Of a DNA stretch of 64,000 nt, positions 42,634-50,339 are shown one piece after another. Below the pieces are notes generated by a model. That model had not been told where the DNA came from, did no database searches, and worked only from the letters and a program-made list of their open reading frames with translations. Source of the DNA: Mycobacterium sp. URHB0044. GTDB taxonomy: Bacteria > Actinomycetota > Actinomycetes > Mycobacteriales > Mycobacteriaceae. Both the position numbers and the translations under genes were made by a program. The stretch is taken from assembly GCF_000620625.1 (NCBI RefSeq), contig NZ_JIAW01000026.1, positions 26,634-90,633 on the forward strand, read 5' to 3'. The stretch's first letter is position 1. Each line of letters opens with the position of its first letter.

Positions 42634-43682
42634 TTTCCGCTCATCTCCGCGGGCGACAGCGCAGCGTACGTGTCCCGCTGCACGTCGGGGTCATCGGAAA
42701 GGCAGAACAGCATCGGTGTCTGGATGCCCCCCTCTGCCAGCGCGAGGAGCCGCTCTTGGCACTGCTCTGCAGCGCCGATGACCGCGATGCCGTCGACCAG
42801 TTCATCGGTCAGCGCGGCTCGGACGCGGCGCCAATCACCGACAGAGCCGGCATCCAGGATCTCCGCGGCTTCCGTCTCATACCCCGCCCACGCGAGGAAC
42901 GCGTTGTAGACCGGGTTGGTGAAGTAGGGGCCGAACAGTCGGCGAAAGAGCGTCCGTGCGGTCTCGACGTCGTCGGTGACCATCGCCTGCAGTCGAGTGC
43001 CGATCTCGAGCGAGCCGGGCTCGCGGCCCGCCAGCGCGAGGTCGGAGTGGATCGTCTCCATGATCCGGGGCAGCGACTGCAACGGGAAGAGGTTGAGGAT
43101 GATGCCATCGGCGATCGCGGCGGCGAGCTCGATCATTCGCGGCCGCAACGCCGCCAAGAAGATGGGGACGTCCGCGTCGAGCGCGGGTTGCCGATAGCCC
43201 TCGCTACGCAGCGCCTGTCCTTCGAAGGACGTCTTCTCCCCCGCGAGCATCTGGCGCAGCAGCGTCACGGTCTCACGCACGTGGGCCACGGGCTTGCGCA
43301 ACTGCAGGCCGTGCCAGCCGTTGATCATCGTCTCCGAGCCGCTGCCCAAGCCGAGCGCGAACCGGCCGGGGCCGATATCGGCGAGGGTTGCGACACTTGC
43401 GGCGAACACGGCGGGTGTGCGGGTGTACACCGGTGATACGGCGATGCCGACGCGCATCCGCTCGGTGCGGTCGAGCAGCAAGGCTGCCAGCGTTAGGGCG
43501 TCTACTCCGCCTGCGTCGGCCAGCCAGACGTCCTCGTAGCCAATGGACTCCGCCCATAGCGTTTGTTCGAGCATCTTGCGCACGGCGCCGGGCCCGACGG
43601 ACAGCGGTGTGAACGCGGCGCGGTGCCGCGAACGCGCCGGCCGGTCTACGCTGCCGGGCTGAGGTTGCGTTGGCGCAGCCAC
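42630..43682 (-). CDS. LLM-class flavin- or F420-dependent oxidoreductase
   Basis: 350 residues with the luciferase-like barrel pattern: EQTLWAESIGYEDVWLAD (near 39), LTLAALLLDRTERMRVGIAVSPVYTRTPAVFAASVATLAD (near 64), and RFALGLGSGSE (near 107). The residues fit mycobacterial F420-dependent members, but the cofactor cannot be fixed by eye. GTG 43682 overlaps the LarA-like gene by 37 bp, and its stop overlaps the NadC-like start by 4 bp. It likely performs a redox step on the pathway substrate. Confidence 0.82.
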   Translation of the reverse strand: MAAPTQPQPGSVDRPARSRHRAAFTPLSVGPGAVRKMLEQTLWAESIGYEDVWLADAGGVDALTLAALLLDRTERMRVGIAVSPVYTRTPAVFAASVATLADIGPGRFALGLGSGSETMINGWHGLQLRKPVAHVRETVTLLRQMLAGEKTSFEGQALRSEGYRQPALDADVPIFLAALRPRMIELAAAIADGIILNLFPLQSLPRIMETIHSDLALAGREPGSLEIGTRLQAMVTDDVETARTLFRRLFGPYFTNPVYNAFLAWAGYETEAAEILDAGSVGDWRRVRAALTDELVDGIAVIGAAEQCQERLLALAEGGIQTPMLFCLSDDPDVQRDTYAALSPAEMSGK

Positions 43683-45016
43683 TTTGGCATCAACTCCTCG
43701 TCCACTCGGCGGGCCACTTCGGGCGCCCGTGTTATCAGGTACTCCGCCAGCGGGCGCGTCATGTTGATCGCGCCGTAGCAGCCATCGAAGACGATCGCCT
43801 TGTCAGTGCCGGCCTTCTCGGCGGCGATCTTCATCGCCTCTGGCAGATCGGCAGCAACGAAGATCTCGCGATCCGGGTGGATGCGCTTCATGTCCTTGCC
43901 GACGTCCGGGTCCGCCGCCACGGTGATCTTGGTTGTGTTGAACAACTTCCAGGCGTAGTTCATCACCGTCGCGCGCACGGCGCCCTTGGTCACTTCGACA
44001 GAACTCTTGTCCGGCTTCGGATTTGGTGGCGTGTTGGGGTAATCGAGATCCAGATGGTCTTCACTGGACTCGAACAATGCGGTGGCTGTGAGGCCGCCGG
44101 CGTGCTGGTAGGGCAGCCACCGCGTGTCATCGGCGACCGTGTAGCAGGCGTCGATGGTCCTGAACAGCTCGATCAGTTTGCCGTAGCGGCGCAGCATGTC
44201 GGCGGTGACGCGGCGGTCCATGGCGATGAGGTCGTTGTCGGCGTCGACGCCCATGGTTCCGGTCGGCGAGGTCGACAGCACGGCCGAGAAGGCCCAGCGC
44301 TGGCGGATGAACGGCGACTCGTACACCGCACGCGGCACGATGTTGGCGCTTCTGGTCGGGAAGTTGTTGTGGAAGATCGAGCGCGTCTCCATACGCGCGT
44401 AGCTCATCGTGAACGCCTTCAGCAGCCGGCCGTTCATGTGATGGAAGTGGACCTCGCGCGGATCGTCGTAGTGCACGTGGATCAGCCACTTGGCGGCATA
44501 GGCGCGTTGGATGCCGTAGAGCCTGCCGATCTCGGTGTCGATCGCAACGCCGTTGTCGTAGGGACCGAAGCTGTATACCTTGCGGAAGTGCTCGTCGAGT
44601 CCGAACTGCGGCACGATCTCGATCTGCTCGAACTTGCTGTTCGCGGAACTCATTGCCAGCCGGATGTTTTCGGTGCCGGTACGGCGTACCACCTCGTCGT
44701 GCACGGCGCGTAACAGCTCCGCGTAGGCGTGACCGCCCATCATTCCGAAGCCATGCTCGGAGCACAGTACGTTCACCGAATCGCCGGGCTTGATCATCGA
44801 CATGTCGACGCGGTCGAGCGCGGCCACCGCTGCCTCGCGCACGGGCGTGATGTCCTCCCCCGCCCGGTGGATGGGATCGGGGATGTCGCCGAAGAGGTCC
44901 TGCACACGCACAGAACAGATGTCTGGAAGCTCGGCGGCGCGCATCGCGGGGGGTTTGCCGCCGTAGGCGAACTTCGATCTACCGAGTGGCGGCGGCGTCG
45001 CAGCGGGGTGAATCAT
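43646..45016 (-). CDS. Divergent LarA-like nickel-pincer enzyme (DUF2088-like)
   Basis: 456 residues. By eye it aligns with lactate racemase LarA. VNVLCSEHG (82-89) corresponds to the SDHTR region. H190-x9-K200-x15-H216 exactly reproduces the LarA spacing H174-x9-K184-x15-H200, in which the lysine holds the pincer and one histidine binds nickel. The residue corresponding to catalytic H108 is Ser/Asn (MSSANSK, 122-128), so chemistry other than simple lactate racemisation is likely. It overlaps the ferredoxin gene by 4 bp (ATGA). No other gene here could use the NPN cofactor, which supports the call. Confidence 0.7.
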   Translation of the reverse strand: MIHPAATPPPLGRSKFAYGGKPPAMRAAELPDICSVRVQDLFGDIPDPIHRAGEDITPVREAAVAALDRVDMSMIKPGDSVNVLCSEHGFGMMGGHAYAELLRAVHDEVVRRTGTENIRLAMSSANSKFEQIEIVPQFGLDEHFRKVYSFGPYDNGVAIDTEIGRLYGIQRAYAAKWLIHVHYDDPREVHFHHMNGRLLKAFTMSYARMETRSIFHNNFPTRSANIVPRAVYESPFIRQRWAFSAVLSTSPTGTMGVDADNDLIAMDRRVTADMLRRYGKLIELFRTIDACYTVADDTRWLPYQHAGGLTATALFESSEDHLDLDYPNTPPNPKPDKSSVEVTKGAVRATVMNYAWKLFNTTKITVAADPDVGKDMKRIHPDREIFVAADLPEAMKIAAEKAGTDKAIVFDGCYGAINMTRPLAEYLITRAPEVARRVDEELMPKWLRQRNLSPAA

Positions 45017-45675
45017 GACTCGATCTCCGGATTCTTCGGCTGGATGTCCGGGAACATCGGCGTTGGACTGTTGAGGTTCTGACCGCTCTCGACGGCCTCG
45101 AGGCTTTCGCGTAGCCGATACTCGGGATACCGGTCGGCGACGTCGCCGGGAATCGTCCAGATCGCAACGTCGGTTCCGTCACCGTCGCCGTAGATGCGAT
45201 GATCCTTCGACGATCGGTCGATCTCGATGCCGTGCGCCGCAAGAAGTCGCATTGTTGGTGCAAGGCACCACATTCCGCACTTCGCTCGGACCCCGGTCGC
45301 CAGAGTCAGCTCCTCCGGTTCGCGCACGCCGTCGAGGATCGCGGCGGCGACCTCCGCGGCGGTTGTGCTGGTGCACATGCAGATGGCCTGTTGCGGATCG
45401 AAGCGGGCCTTGGCGCACAGCTCGCGAACCGCGGGCCGGTCCCACCGCTCGGGCGGCACGCCAAGTTCACGCGGATTCGGGTCGCGACGGACCGAGATCG
45501 CGTCATACGGCATGCAGGCCTCGACACACTTGAAGCAGCCGACGCATTTGGGCTCGTCGAGCACGGCCAGCTTGCCGTCCATCGCGAGGGCATCCGACGG
45601 ACAGACGTTGACACACCGCCGACATCCGACGCAGGCCTCGTCATTGATCCGGACGATCGCGGACGTTGCGAACAT
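45013..45675 (-). CDS. Ferredoxin with two 4Fe-4S motifs and a BFD-like domain
   Basis: 220 residues. Two CxxCxxCxxxC motifs (C15-C25 and C44-C54) bind 4Fe-4S clusters. C99-x-C101-x31-C133-x3-C137 is the [2Fe-2S] spacing of BFD/NirB-type domains. It may pass electrons to LarE's cluster, the LLM protein or the LarA-like enzyme. The start ATG is 5 bp from a 23-bp palindrome on a strong TTGACA/TACTAT promoter, so the mRNA is probably leaderless. It is the first gene of the seven-plus-gene lar operon. Confidence 0.88.
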   Translation of the reverse strand: MFATSAIVRINDEACVGCRRCVNVCPSDALAMDGKLAVLDEPKCVGCFKCVEACMPYDAISVRRDPNPRELGVPPERWDRPAVRELCAKARFDPQQAICMCTSTTAAEVAAAILDGVREPEELTLATGVRAKCGMWCLAPTMRLLAAHGIEIDRSSKDHRIYGDGDGTDVAIWTIPGDVADRYPEYRLRESLEAVESGQNLNSPTPMFPDIQPKNPEIES

Positions 45676-45679
45676 GAAT

Positions 45680-45702
45680 AAATAGTAATGTCATTACTAT
45701 TT
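45680..45702. promoter_or_regulatory. 23-bp perfect palindrome, TetR operator (AAATAGTAATG-T-CATTACTATTT)
   Basis: 11-bp arms around one base, lying over the -10 box of the lar operon promoter. It shares AATAGT with the sites at 47889 and 48093. It is the best operator candidate for the TetR at 47209. Confidence 0.75.
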
Positions 45703-45711
45703 TTATGTCAA
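45682..45711 (-). promoter_or_regulatory. lar operon promoter: TTGACA -18 bp- TACTAT
   Basis: On the minus strand, TTGACA (45711-45706) and TACTAT (45687-45682) with an 18-bp spacer. Transcription should start near the ATG at 45675, and the palindrome covers the -10 box. Confidence 0.65.
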
Positions 45712-45775
45712 GGGTTTATTCACCGCGGACGGGCGTGACGGCCTTCTGTACGCGAATGCCCACCCACAGCGGTGA

Positions 45776-46276
45776 TTACGAAGCTTCGGCGGCCTTCTTG
45801 ATCGCCGCGAGTGTCGCGGGGATCCCACTCTTCGCCGCCTCGCGCATCGTTTCGATCGCGGCATCCGCGTTCGCGCCATACCGTTCGCGGAAGCCGGCGA
45901 CACCGGCGGGCAGGAACTCCCACGACTCAGTGAGTCGGGTGCCGCTGCCTTCGGGTTCGAAGGTGTACCCCCAGTACACCCAGCCGTTGTTGACCTCCCA
46001 GGCGAACTGCCGACCGAACGTGGCGGCCACAACCTGGCAGCGCGCCTCCCACGTCAACTTTGGCGTTACGTTGCGTCCGGTGAACCAGGCGCCGACCTGC
46101 GGGCTTTCACCCTCATCCCACCAGCAGCCCACGCAAACCGGACTCCACTCCCCCATCCTGGTCACGTCCGACACCAACGCATACAACTCGTCCGGTGGCA
46201 CGCCCACTGAAATCGAATCAGACATCTTCAGCCGCAGAAGACCTTCGGGGTCTACGGCGGGCAAGTTCGGTCCCAT
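45776..46276 (-). CDS. SRPBCC-family (START-like) protein
   Basis: 166 residues: DSISVGVPPDELYALVSDVTRMGEWSPVC (near 19), then GAWFTGRN, and a C-terminal helix GFRERYGANADAAIETMREAAKSG. This is the polyketide-cyclase/SRPBCC fold with a deep hydrophobic ligand pocket. ATG 46276 has AGGAG upstream; an internal ATG at 46225 is less likely. It is separated by 39 bp from the molybdopterin-binding-like gene and likely belongs to its transcript. A ligand-binding or cyclase role for the pathway intermediate is possible. Confidence 0.8.
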   Translation of the reverse strand: MGPNLPAVDPEGLLRLKMSDSISVGVPPDELYALVSDVTRMGEWSPVCVGCWWDEGESPQVGAWFTGRNVTPKLTWEARCQVVAATFGRQFAWEVNNGWVYWGYTFEPEGSGTRLTESWEFLPAGVAGFRERYGANADAAIETMREAAKSGIPATLAAIKKAAEAS

Positions 46277-46315
46277 CTGGACTCCTCTAGGTCGTCGACC
46301 GGCTCGGGCGTCACT

Positions 46316-47212
46316 TCAGTTCGCGTGCGTACGACGCAGCCGCTCCCGCAGCCGAACCGCGATGCCATCGGCGAGCTGCCGTTTATCGGCGCCGCTCGCC
46401 AGGCCGGCGAGCAGCGCCTCAAGGCCGAGCCGTGCTTCGACGTGCGGCCCTGGCAGACACGTGATGACCGCATCGCCGATGGTGCCGACGCCAATGCGCA
46501 CCCGCGCCTTGACATGACGGCCGTGCCCGGGCTCCACCTCGAAGATGGCAGGCGTCGCGGCGTTCTGGTCGATGGAGAGGAGCGCCTCGACCGTCCCGTC
46601 CTTGCCCTCCGCGCCGACGCCACCGGTGGTGATCACCAGACCGTAGCCGCGTTCCTCGACGGCTTCCCGGATGGCCGCGGCCATCGTGTCACGATCGTCG
46701 GGCAGGTCCTCCCCCGGCATGGCAGCGAAACCGTCCTCCTGCAGACGGTGCACGATCCATGGTTTGTTGGTGTCGCGAATCTGGCGCGAAATGACCTCGG
46801 GGCCAGTCGAAAACACGATGGCGCGTGCGGCAATCCTGCGCCCGATCTCGGCCGCCATCTCCCTCGAGCGGTCGAGTGCTGCGACGGCTTCGGTGGCGTC
46901 GGCGCTGATCCAGCCGAGCATGCCCTCCGAGCACACGTCGGTCTCTTCGGTGACGCACACGCCGGCAACCCGACCCAGTGCACGAAGTAGTGCTTCGCGT
47001 CGGCCGACGAGGACATACGGATCGATGGTGCGGCGCAAAATGTCGAGGGCGAGGAGGTCATCGCGTGCGTCGATGACCAGGACTTCATCACGTGGAATGC
47101 CGAGTTCATCGGCGACCGTCGCGGCAATCACGGAAAGATCCGCACCGTCGAGCCCGATGCGTTCGATACGCAATTCGGTCTTCTCGAGCAGGTTCCATTC
47201 CGGGGCGCTCAC
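46316..47212 (-). CDS. MoCF/CinA-like (molybdopterin-binding-like) domain protein
   Basis: 298 residues. The C-terminal half has the MoCF-type loop YGLVITTGGVGAEGKDGTVEALL (near 189) and FEVEPGHGRHVKARVRIG, as in MogA/MoeA/CinA-like domains. The N-terminal half (IERIGLDGADLSVIAATVADELGIPRDE) resembles an accessory domain of uncharacterised homologues. The presence of a nucleotide/pterin-binding fold in an NPN cluster suggests a role in handling the dinucleotide cofactor, but this is inference. It overlaps the TetR gene by 4 bp, so both are co-expressed. Confidence 0.7.
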   Translation of the reverse strand: MSAPEWNLLEKTELRIERIGLDGADLSVIAATVADELGIPRDEVLVIDARDDLLALDILRRTIDPYVLVGRREALLRALGRVAGVCVTEETDVCSEGMLGWISADATEAVAALDRSREMAAEIGRRIAARAIVFSTGPEVISRQIRDTNKPWIVHRLQEDGFAAMPGEDLPDDRDTMAAAIREAVEERGYGLVITTGGVGAEGKDGTVEALLSIDQNAATPAIFEVEPGHGRHVKARVRIGVGTIGDAVITCLPGPHVEARLGLEALLAGLASGADKRQLADGIAVRLRERLRRTHAN

Positions 47213-47880
47213 TCGGCGACACCGGTGATGCGGCGGATGAGACGGCTTATCCGTGCGTGGCTTTCGTCGTCATCCTGAATCTCGAAGCGTTCGAGTATCG
47301 CTCGCGCGGCGAACTGTACATCGCCGTCGAAATGTTCGTCGACCGGCTCCCCTACCGCGTCGCGAAGCAATTCGGCGAGATGTCGAGATGAATGGTCGAT
47401 GAGTGCGGTGTGTTGCGAGCGCAGCGAGTGGTCGTCGAGCATGAGTGTCAGATACGGCCGGTACATCCGGCCATAGTTGATGGCGCCGCGCGTCCAGTTA
47501 TCGACGATTTCCCGCGGCGTGGCCGAGGCCCAGCGGTCCTGGGAGTACCAGGAATCCATGAGCTCGAACGACATTGACACGAAGCGGTCGGCCAGCGCAA
47601 CGGCGACGCCGTGTTTGTCGCCGAATCGCGCATAGACTGCGCCGGTCGTCACGTTGGCGGCAGCGGCAATGTCGGCGACGCTGATCTCGCTGTATGGCCG
47701 CTCGTCGAGAAGGTCGGCGAATGCATCGAGGAGCCGCTCCCGTGTGGCGTGTGCTCGCGCCTGTTTGGGTTCGGTGGCGCGAATGGCCTCGGCTGGCGCA
47801 CGCCCACTTGCTCCGTCGGTGCGGCCACGATTCCGCGAGCTAGCCCGGCGACGAGGCTGAGCGGCCTTGTCAGTAATCAC
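47209..47880 (-). CDS. TetR-family regulator of the lar region
   Basis: 223 residues with a clear TetR helix-turn-helix (ARAHATRERLLDAFADLLDERPYSEISVADIAAAANVTTGAVYARFGDKHG, near 41-92) after a basic, Arg/Ala-rich tail. The start is GTG 47880. An AT-rich site (47889-47906) lies just upstream, and similar sites sit at larC and the ferredoxin promoter, which suggests autoregulation and control of both arms. The inducing ligand is probably the pathway substrate or its CoA ester. Confidence 0.88.
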   Translation of the reverse strand: MITDKAAQPRRRASSRNRGRTDGASGRAPAEAIRATEPKQARAHATRERLLDAFADLLDERPYSEISVADIAAAANVTTGAVYARFGDKHGVAVALADRFVSMSFELMDSWYSQDRWASATPREIVDNWTRGAINYGRMYRPYLTLMLDDHSLRSQHTALIDHSSRHLAELLRDAVGEPVDEHFDGDVQFAARAILERFEIQDDDESHARISRLIRRITGVAE

Positions 47881-47888
47881 CGCCTTAT

Positions 47889-47906
47889 GATAACGCGACT
47901 ATTATC
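47889..47906. promoter_or_regulatory. Imperfect operator GATAACGCGACTATTATC upstream of TetR gene
   Basis: GATAA/TTATC ends with a central ACTATT (AATAGT on the other strand), 8 bp before the GTG of the TetR gene. It shares AATAGT with the 45680 and 48093 sites. Confidence 0.5.
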
Positions 47907-48092
47907 TTTCGCCAACGCCACAGCGCATCCCCGAGTCGGCGCGCCCCGGCGGTAGACCATCTTCTGCCACAGGTGCGACGTGGCCCTGGTCGGGCAAGCA
48001 TCTAGCCGGCTGACCGCGATCATCGTCCTCAGCGGCGCACGTGATGCGCCTGACCACCTGTTATGGCCCGGTCTGATGCGCGCTTGAGTTTT

Positions 48093-48110
48093 AATAATAT
48101 CCATACTATT
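48093..48110. promoter_or_regulatory. Operator AATAATAT-CC-ATACTATT upstream of larC
   Basis: A near-palindrome overlapping a TACTAT -10-like box (48104-48109) that ends 10 bp before the larC ATG. A leaderless transcript is plausible. It shares AATAGT with the other two sites. Confidence 0.6.
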
Positions 48111-48119
48111 TTGTTGACG

Positions 48120-49325
48120 ATGGCGAAGACCCTGTATCTAGACGCAATCGGCGGAGTTGCCGGGGACATGCTCCTGGCGGCGCTCGTCGACGCGGGTGCG
48201 CCACTAGAGGCAATACAGGCCGGACTGCCACCGGTCGAAGGGCTGCGGCTAGATGTCGAACGCGTCAAGCGCTGCGGCGTCGACGCGACCATGCTGACGG
48301 TCGCCTGCCCTCCCCAGCATGCACATCGCAAACTGCGCGACGTTCTCACGCTTGTCGACACCGGCGACATGCCCCCGGCCGCACGCAATCGCGCCCACGC
48401 CGCGTTCACGCTTCTGGCGGATGCCGAGGGCCGCGTGCACGGTATGAGACCCGACGAAGTCACCTTCCACGAAGTCGGCGCAGTAGATGCGATCGCCGAC
48501 ATCTGCGGGGTGGCAATGGCTCTCGAGTTGCTGGGCGTCGACGAGGTCGTCTGTTCACCACTCCCCCTCGGGCGCGGCACGACCATTGGCGCCCATGGCG
48601 TGATGCCGTTGCCGGCCCCCGCGACCTTGGAGTTGCTGCGCGGCGTCGAGGTCTACGGCCTGGCCGGTCACGGCGAGACCGTCACACCGACCGGCGCGGC
48701 GTTGGTGGCATCCCTCGCCAGCTCGTTCGGCCCCATGCCACCGATGAATCTCGGGGTTATCGGCACCGGTGCCGGGCGACGGGATCCGAGCGATGTGCCC
48801 AACGTCGTGCGTGCCCTAATCGGCGAGCGCACAGGCAAACTGAGGGAGGGACAGGCATCGGTCATCGAGACGAATCTCGACGACCTACTGCCCGAGCTGG
48901 TGCCGGACGCGGTCGAGGCGTGTTTCGCGGCGGGAGCTCTCGACGTGTGGACGGTGCCCGCTGGAATGAAGCATGGTCGCCCCGGCTTCGTCCTGTCGGC
49001 GATCGCGCGCCCGCGCGACGAGGACTCCGTCGCACGGGCCATGCTGCACAACACCTCAGCGCTGGGTGTGCGCATTTCGCGCGCCGACCACCGCAGTGAG
49101 TTGGCGCGCACCTTCGTCACCGTCGAGGTCGATGGGCACCCGTTGCGGGTGAAGCTCGGAGTGTTGAACGACGAGGTGGTCAACGTCGCGCCCGAACATC
49201 GGGATTGCGTCGCGGTCGCGAGCGTGACCGGTCGCACCGTCAAGTCGACGTGGGTTGCTGCACTGGCGGCCGCCCACCGGCTCACCGAAATCACTGCCAA
49301 GGGAACGGTTCATGAGCACAGCTGA
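48120..49325 (+). CDS. larC: LarC: nickel insertion protein for the pincer cofactor
   Basis: 401 residues of the LarC/DUF111 family. LYLDAIGGVAGDMLLAALVDAGAP opens the protein, VTFHEVGAVDAIADICGVAMALELLG is near residue 117, and GRPGFVLSAIARP with NDEVVNVAPEH lies in the C-terminal domain. LarC inserts Ni into the bis-thiocarboxylated mononucleotide using CTP. In Lactobacillus it is split by a programmed frameshift; here it is one continuous ORF. ATG 48120 is the start. It ends 14 bp inside the phosphotransferase gene. Confidence 0.93.
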   Translation: MAKTLYLDAIGGVAGDMLLAALVDAGAPLEAIQAGLPPVEGLRLDVERVKRCGVDATMLTVACPPQHAHRKLRDVLTLVDTGDMPPAARNRAHAAFTLLADAEGRVHGMRPDEVTFHEVGAVDAIADICGVAMALELLGVDEVVCSPLPLGRGTTIGAHGVMPLPAPATLELLRGVEVYGLAGHGETVTPTGAALVASLASSFGPMPPMNLGVIGTGAGRRDPSDVPNVVRALIGERTGKLREGQASVIETNLDDLLPELVPDAVEACFAAGALDVWTVPAGMKHGRPGFVLSAIARPRDEDSVARAMLHNTSALGVRISRADHRSELARTFVTVEVDGHPLRVKLGVLNDEVVNVAPEHRDCVAVASVTGRTVKSTWVAALAAAHRLTEITAKGTVHEHS

Positions 49326-50328
49326 GCATCTCGAATCGCCGGTCGACATCCCTGCACTCGGCGCCTGGATGTACGAGCGGGGCATCGGCGCGGGCCCTAT
49401 TACCAACGTCCGCCGGCTGGGTGGCGGAACGCAGAACATCGTGTTGCGGTTCACTCAGGCCGGCCGCGACTACGTGCTGCGCCGGCCACCGATACACAAG
49501 CGCGAGGGAAACGACGAGACGATGCGCCGCGAAGCCCGAATCCTGGCCGCGCTCAGTGGAACTGCGGTACCCCACCCCCAGTTGGTCGCCGCGTGCCCCG
49601 AGCAGCGAGTCCTCGGGGCGGCGTTCTATCTGATGGAGCCGGTCGACGGCGAGAATCCCGTCGAACATCCCCCGGAGCCTTCGGTTCAGCGTGATTTCGG
49701 GATGGCGATGGTCGATGCCCTAGTCGCGCTTGCCGCAATCGATGTCGACGACGCGGGTCTTGGCGACCTTGGGCGCCGTGACGGCTGGCTGGAGCGCCAG
49801 GTCCCGCGATGGACGCGCCGGCTGCTGAATTATGCCGACACGCCGGGCTACACGCCGCCTGGCGGCGCCATCACCGCGAAGATCGCGGATTGGCTCGATG
49901 AGCACCGCCCAAGGACGTGGCGACAGGGGCTCGTCCACGGCGACTACCACATCGGCAACGTCATGGCCGACCCCGGCACGGGGCGGCTAACCGCAATCGT
50001 CGACTGGGAGCTTGCCAGCATCGGCGACCCTCTACTGGATTTGGGCCAACTGCTGGTGACCTGGCCAACGCCCGGCGGTGCAGGCTTGTTCGACGCGCTG
50101 CCGCAGCTGCCGCCCCGGGGCGAGCTGATTGCACGCTACGCCGCCATCTCCGGCCGGGACCTCGGTGATCTGAACTGGTTCTACGTGCTGGCCGGTTTCC
50201 GGCTCGGCGTGGTCCTCGAGGAGACCTACGTCCGCGCCCTCGCAGGCAAGGTCCCCCCTGAGCTTGGCGAGCGCTTCCGGACGTTCGCCACCAACCTCTT
50301 CATCGCCGCCGACAACCGCTGCAACTGA
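49312..50328 (+). CDS. Phosphotransferase of the APH/choline-kinase fold (FadE36-like)
   Basis: 338 residues. The kinase fold has the glycine-poor N-lobe with LGGGTQNIVLRF and LRRPP, the catalytic loop LVHGDYHIGNV (D in HGD, N five residues later) and the metal aspartate in IVDWELASIGDPLLDLG. Such proteins paired with an acyl-CoA dehydrogenase are the kinase halves of ACAD10/11-like and LvaA-LvaC systems, which phosphorylate 4-hydroxyacyl-CoA. ATG 49312 overlaps larC by 14 bp, and the partner gene follows 11 bp later. Confidence 0.85.
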   Translation: MSTAEHLESPVDIPALGAWMYERGIGAGPITNVRRLGGGTQNIVLRFTQAGRDYVLRRPPIHKREGNDETMRREARILAALSGTAVPHPQLVAACPEQRVLGAAFYLMEPVDGENPVEHPPEPSVQRDFGMAMVDALVALAAIDVDDAGLGDLGRRDGWLERQVPRWTRRLLNYADTPGYTPPGGAITAKIADWLDEHRPRTWRQGLVHGDYHIGNVMADPGTGRLTAIVDWELASIGDPLLDLGQLLVTWPTPGGAGLFDALPQLPPRGELIARYAAISGRDLGDLNWFYVLAGFRLGVVLEETYVRALAGKVPPELGERFRTFATNLFIAADNRCN

Positions 50329-50339
50329 CAGGAAAACCG

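Noticed and set aside
43646..45016. Lactate racemase LarA itself
   Set aside because: The H108 position is not histidine and overall similarity is limited to motif spacing, so only a LarA-like call is justified.
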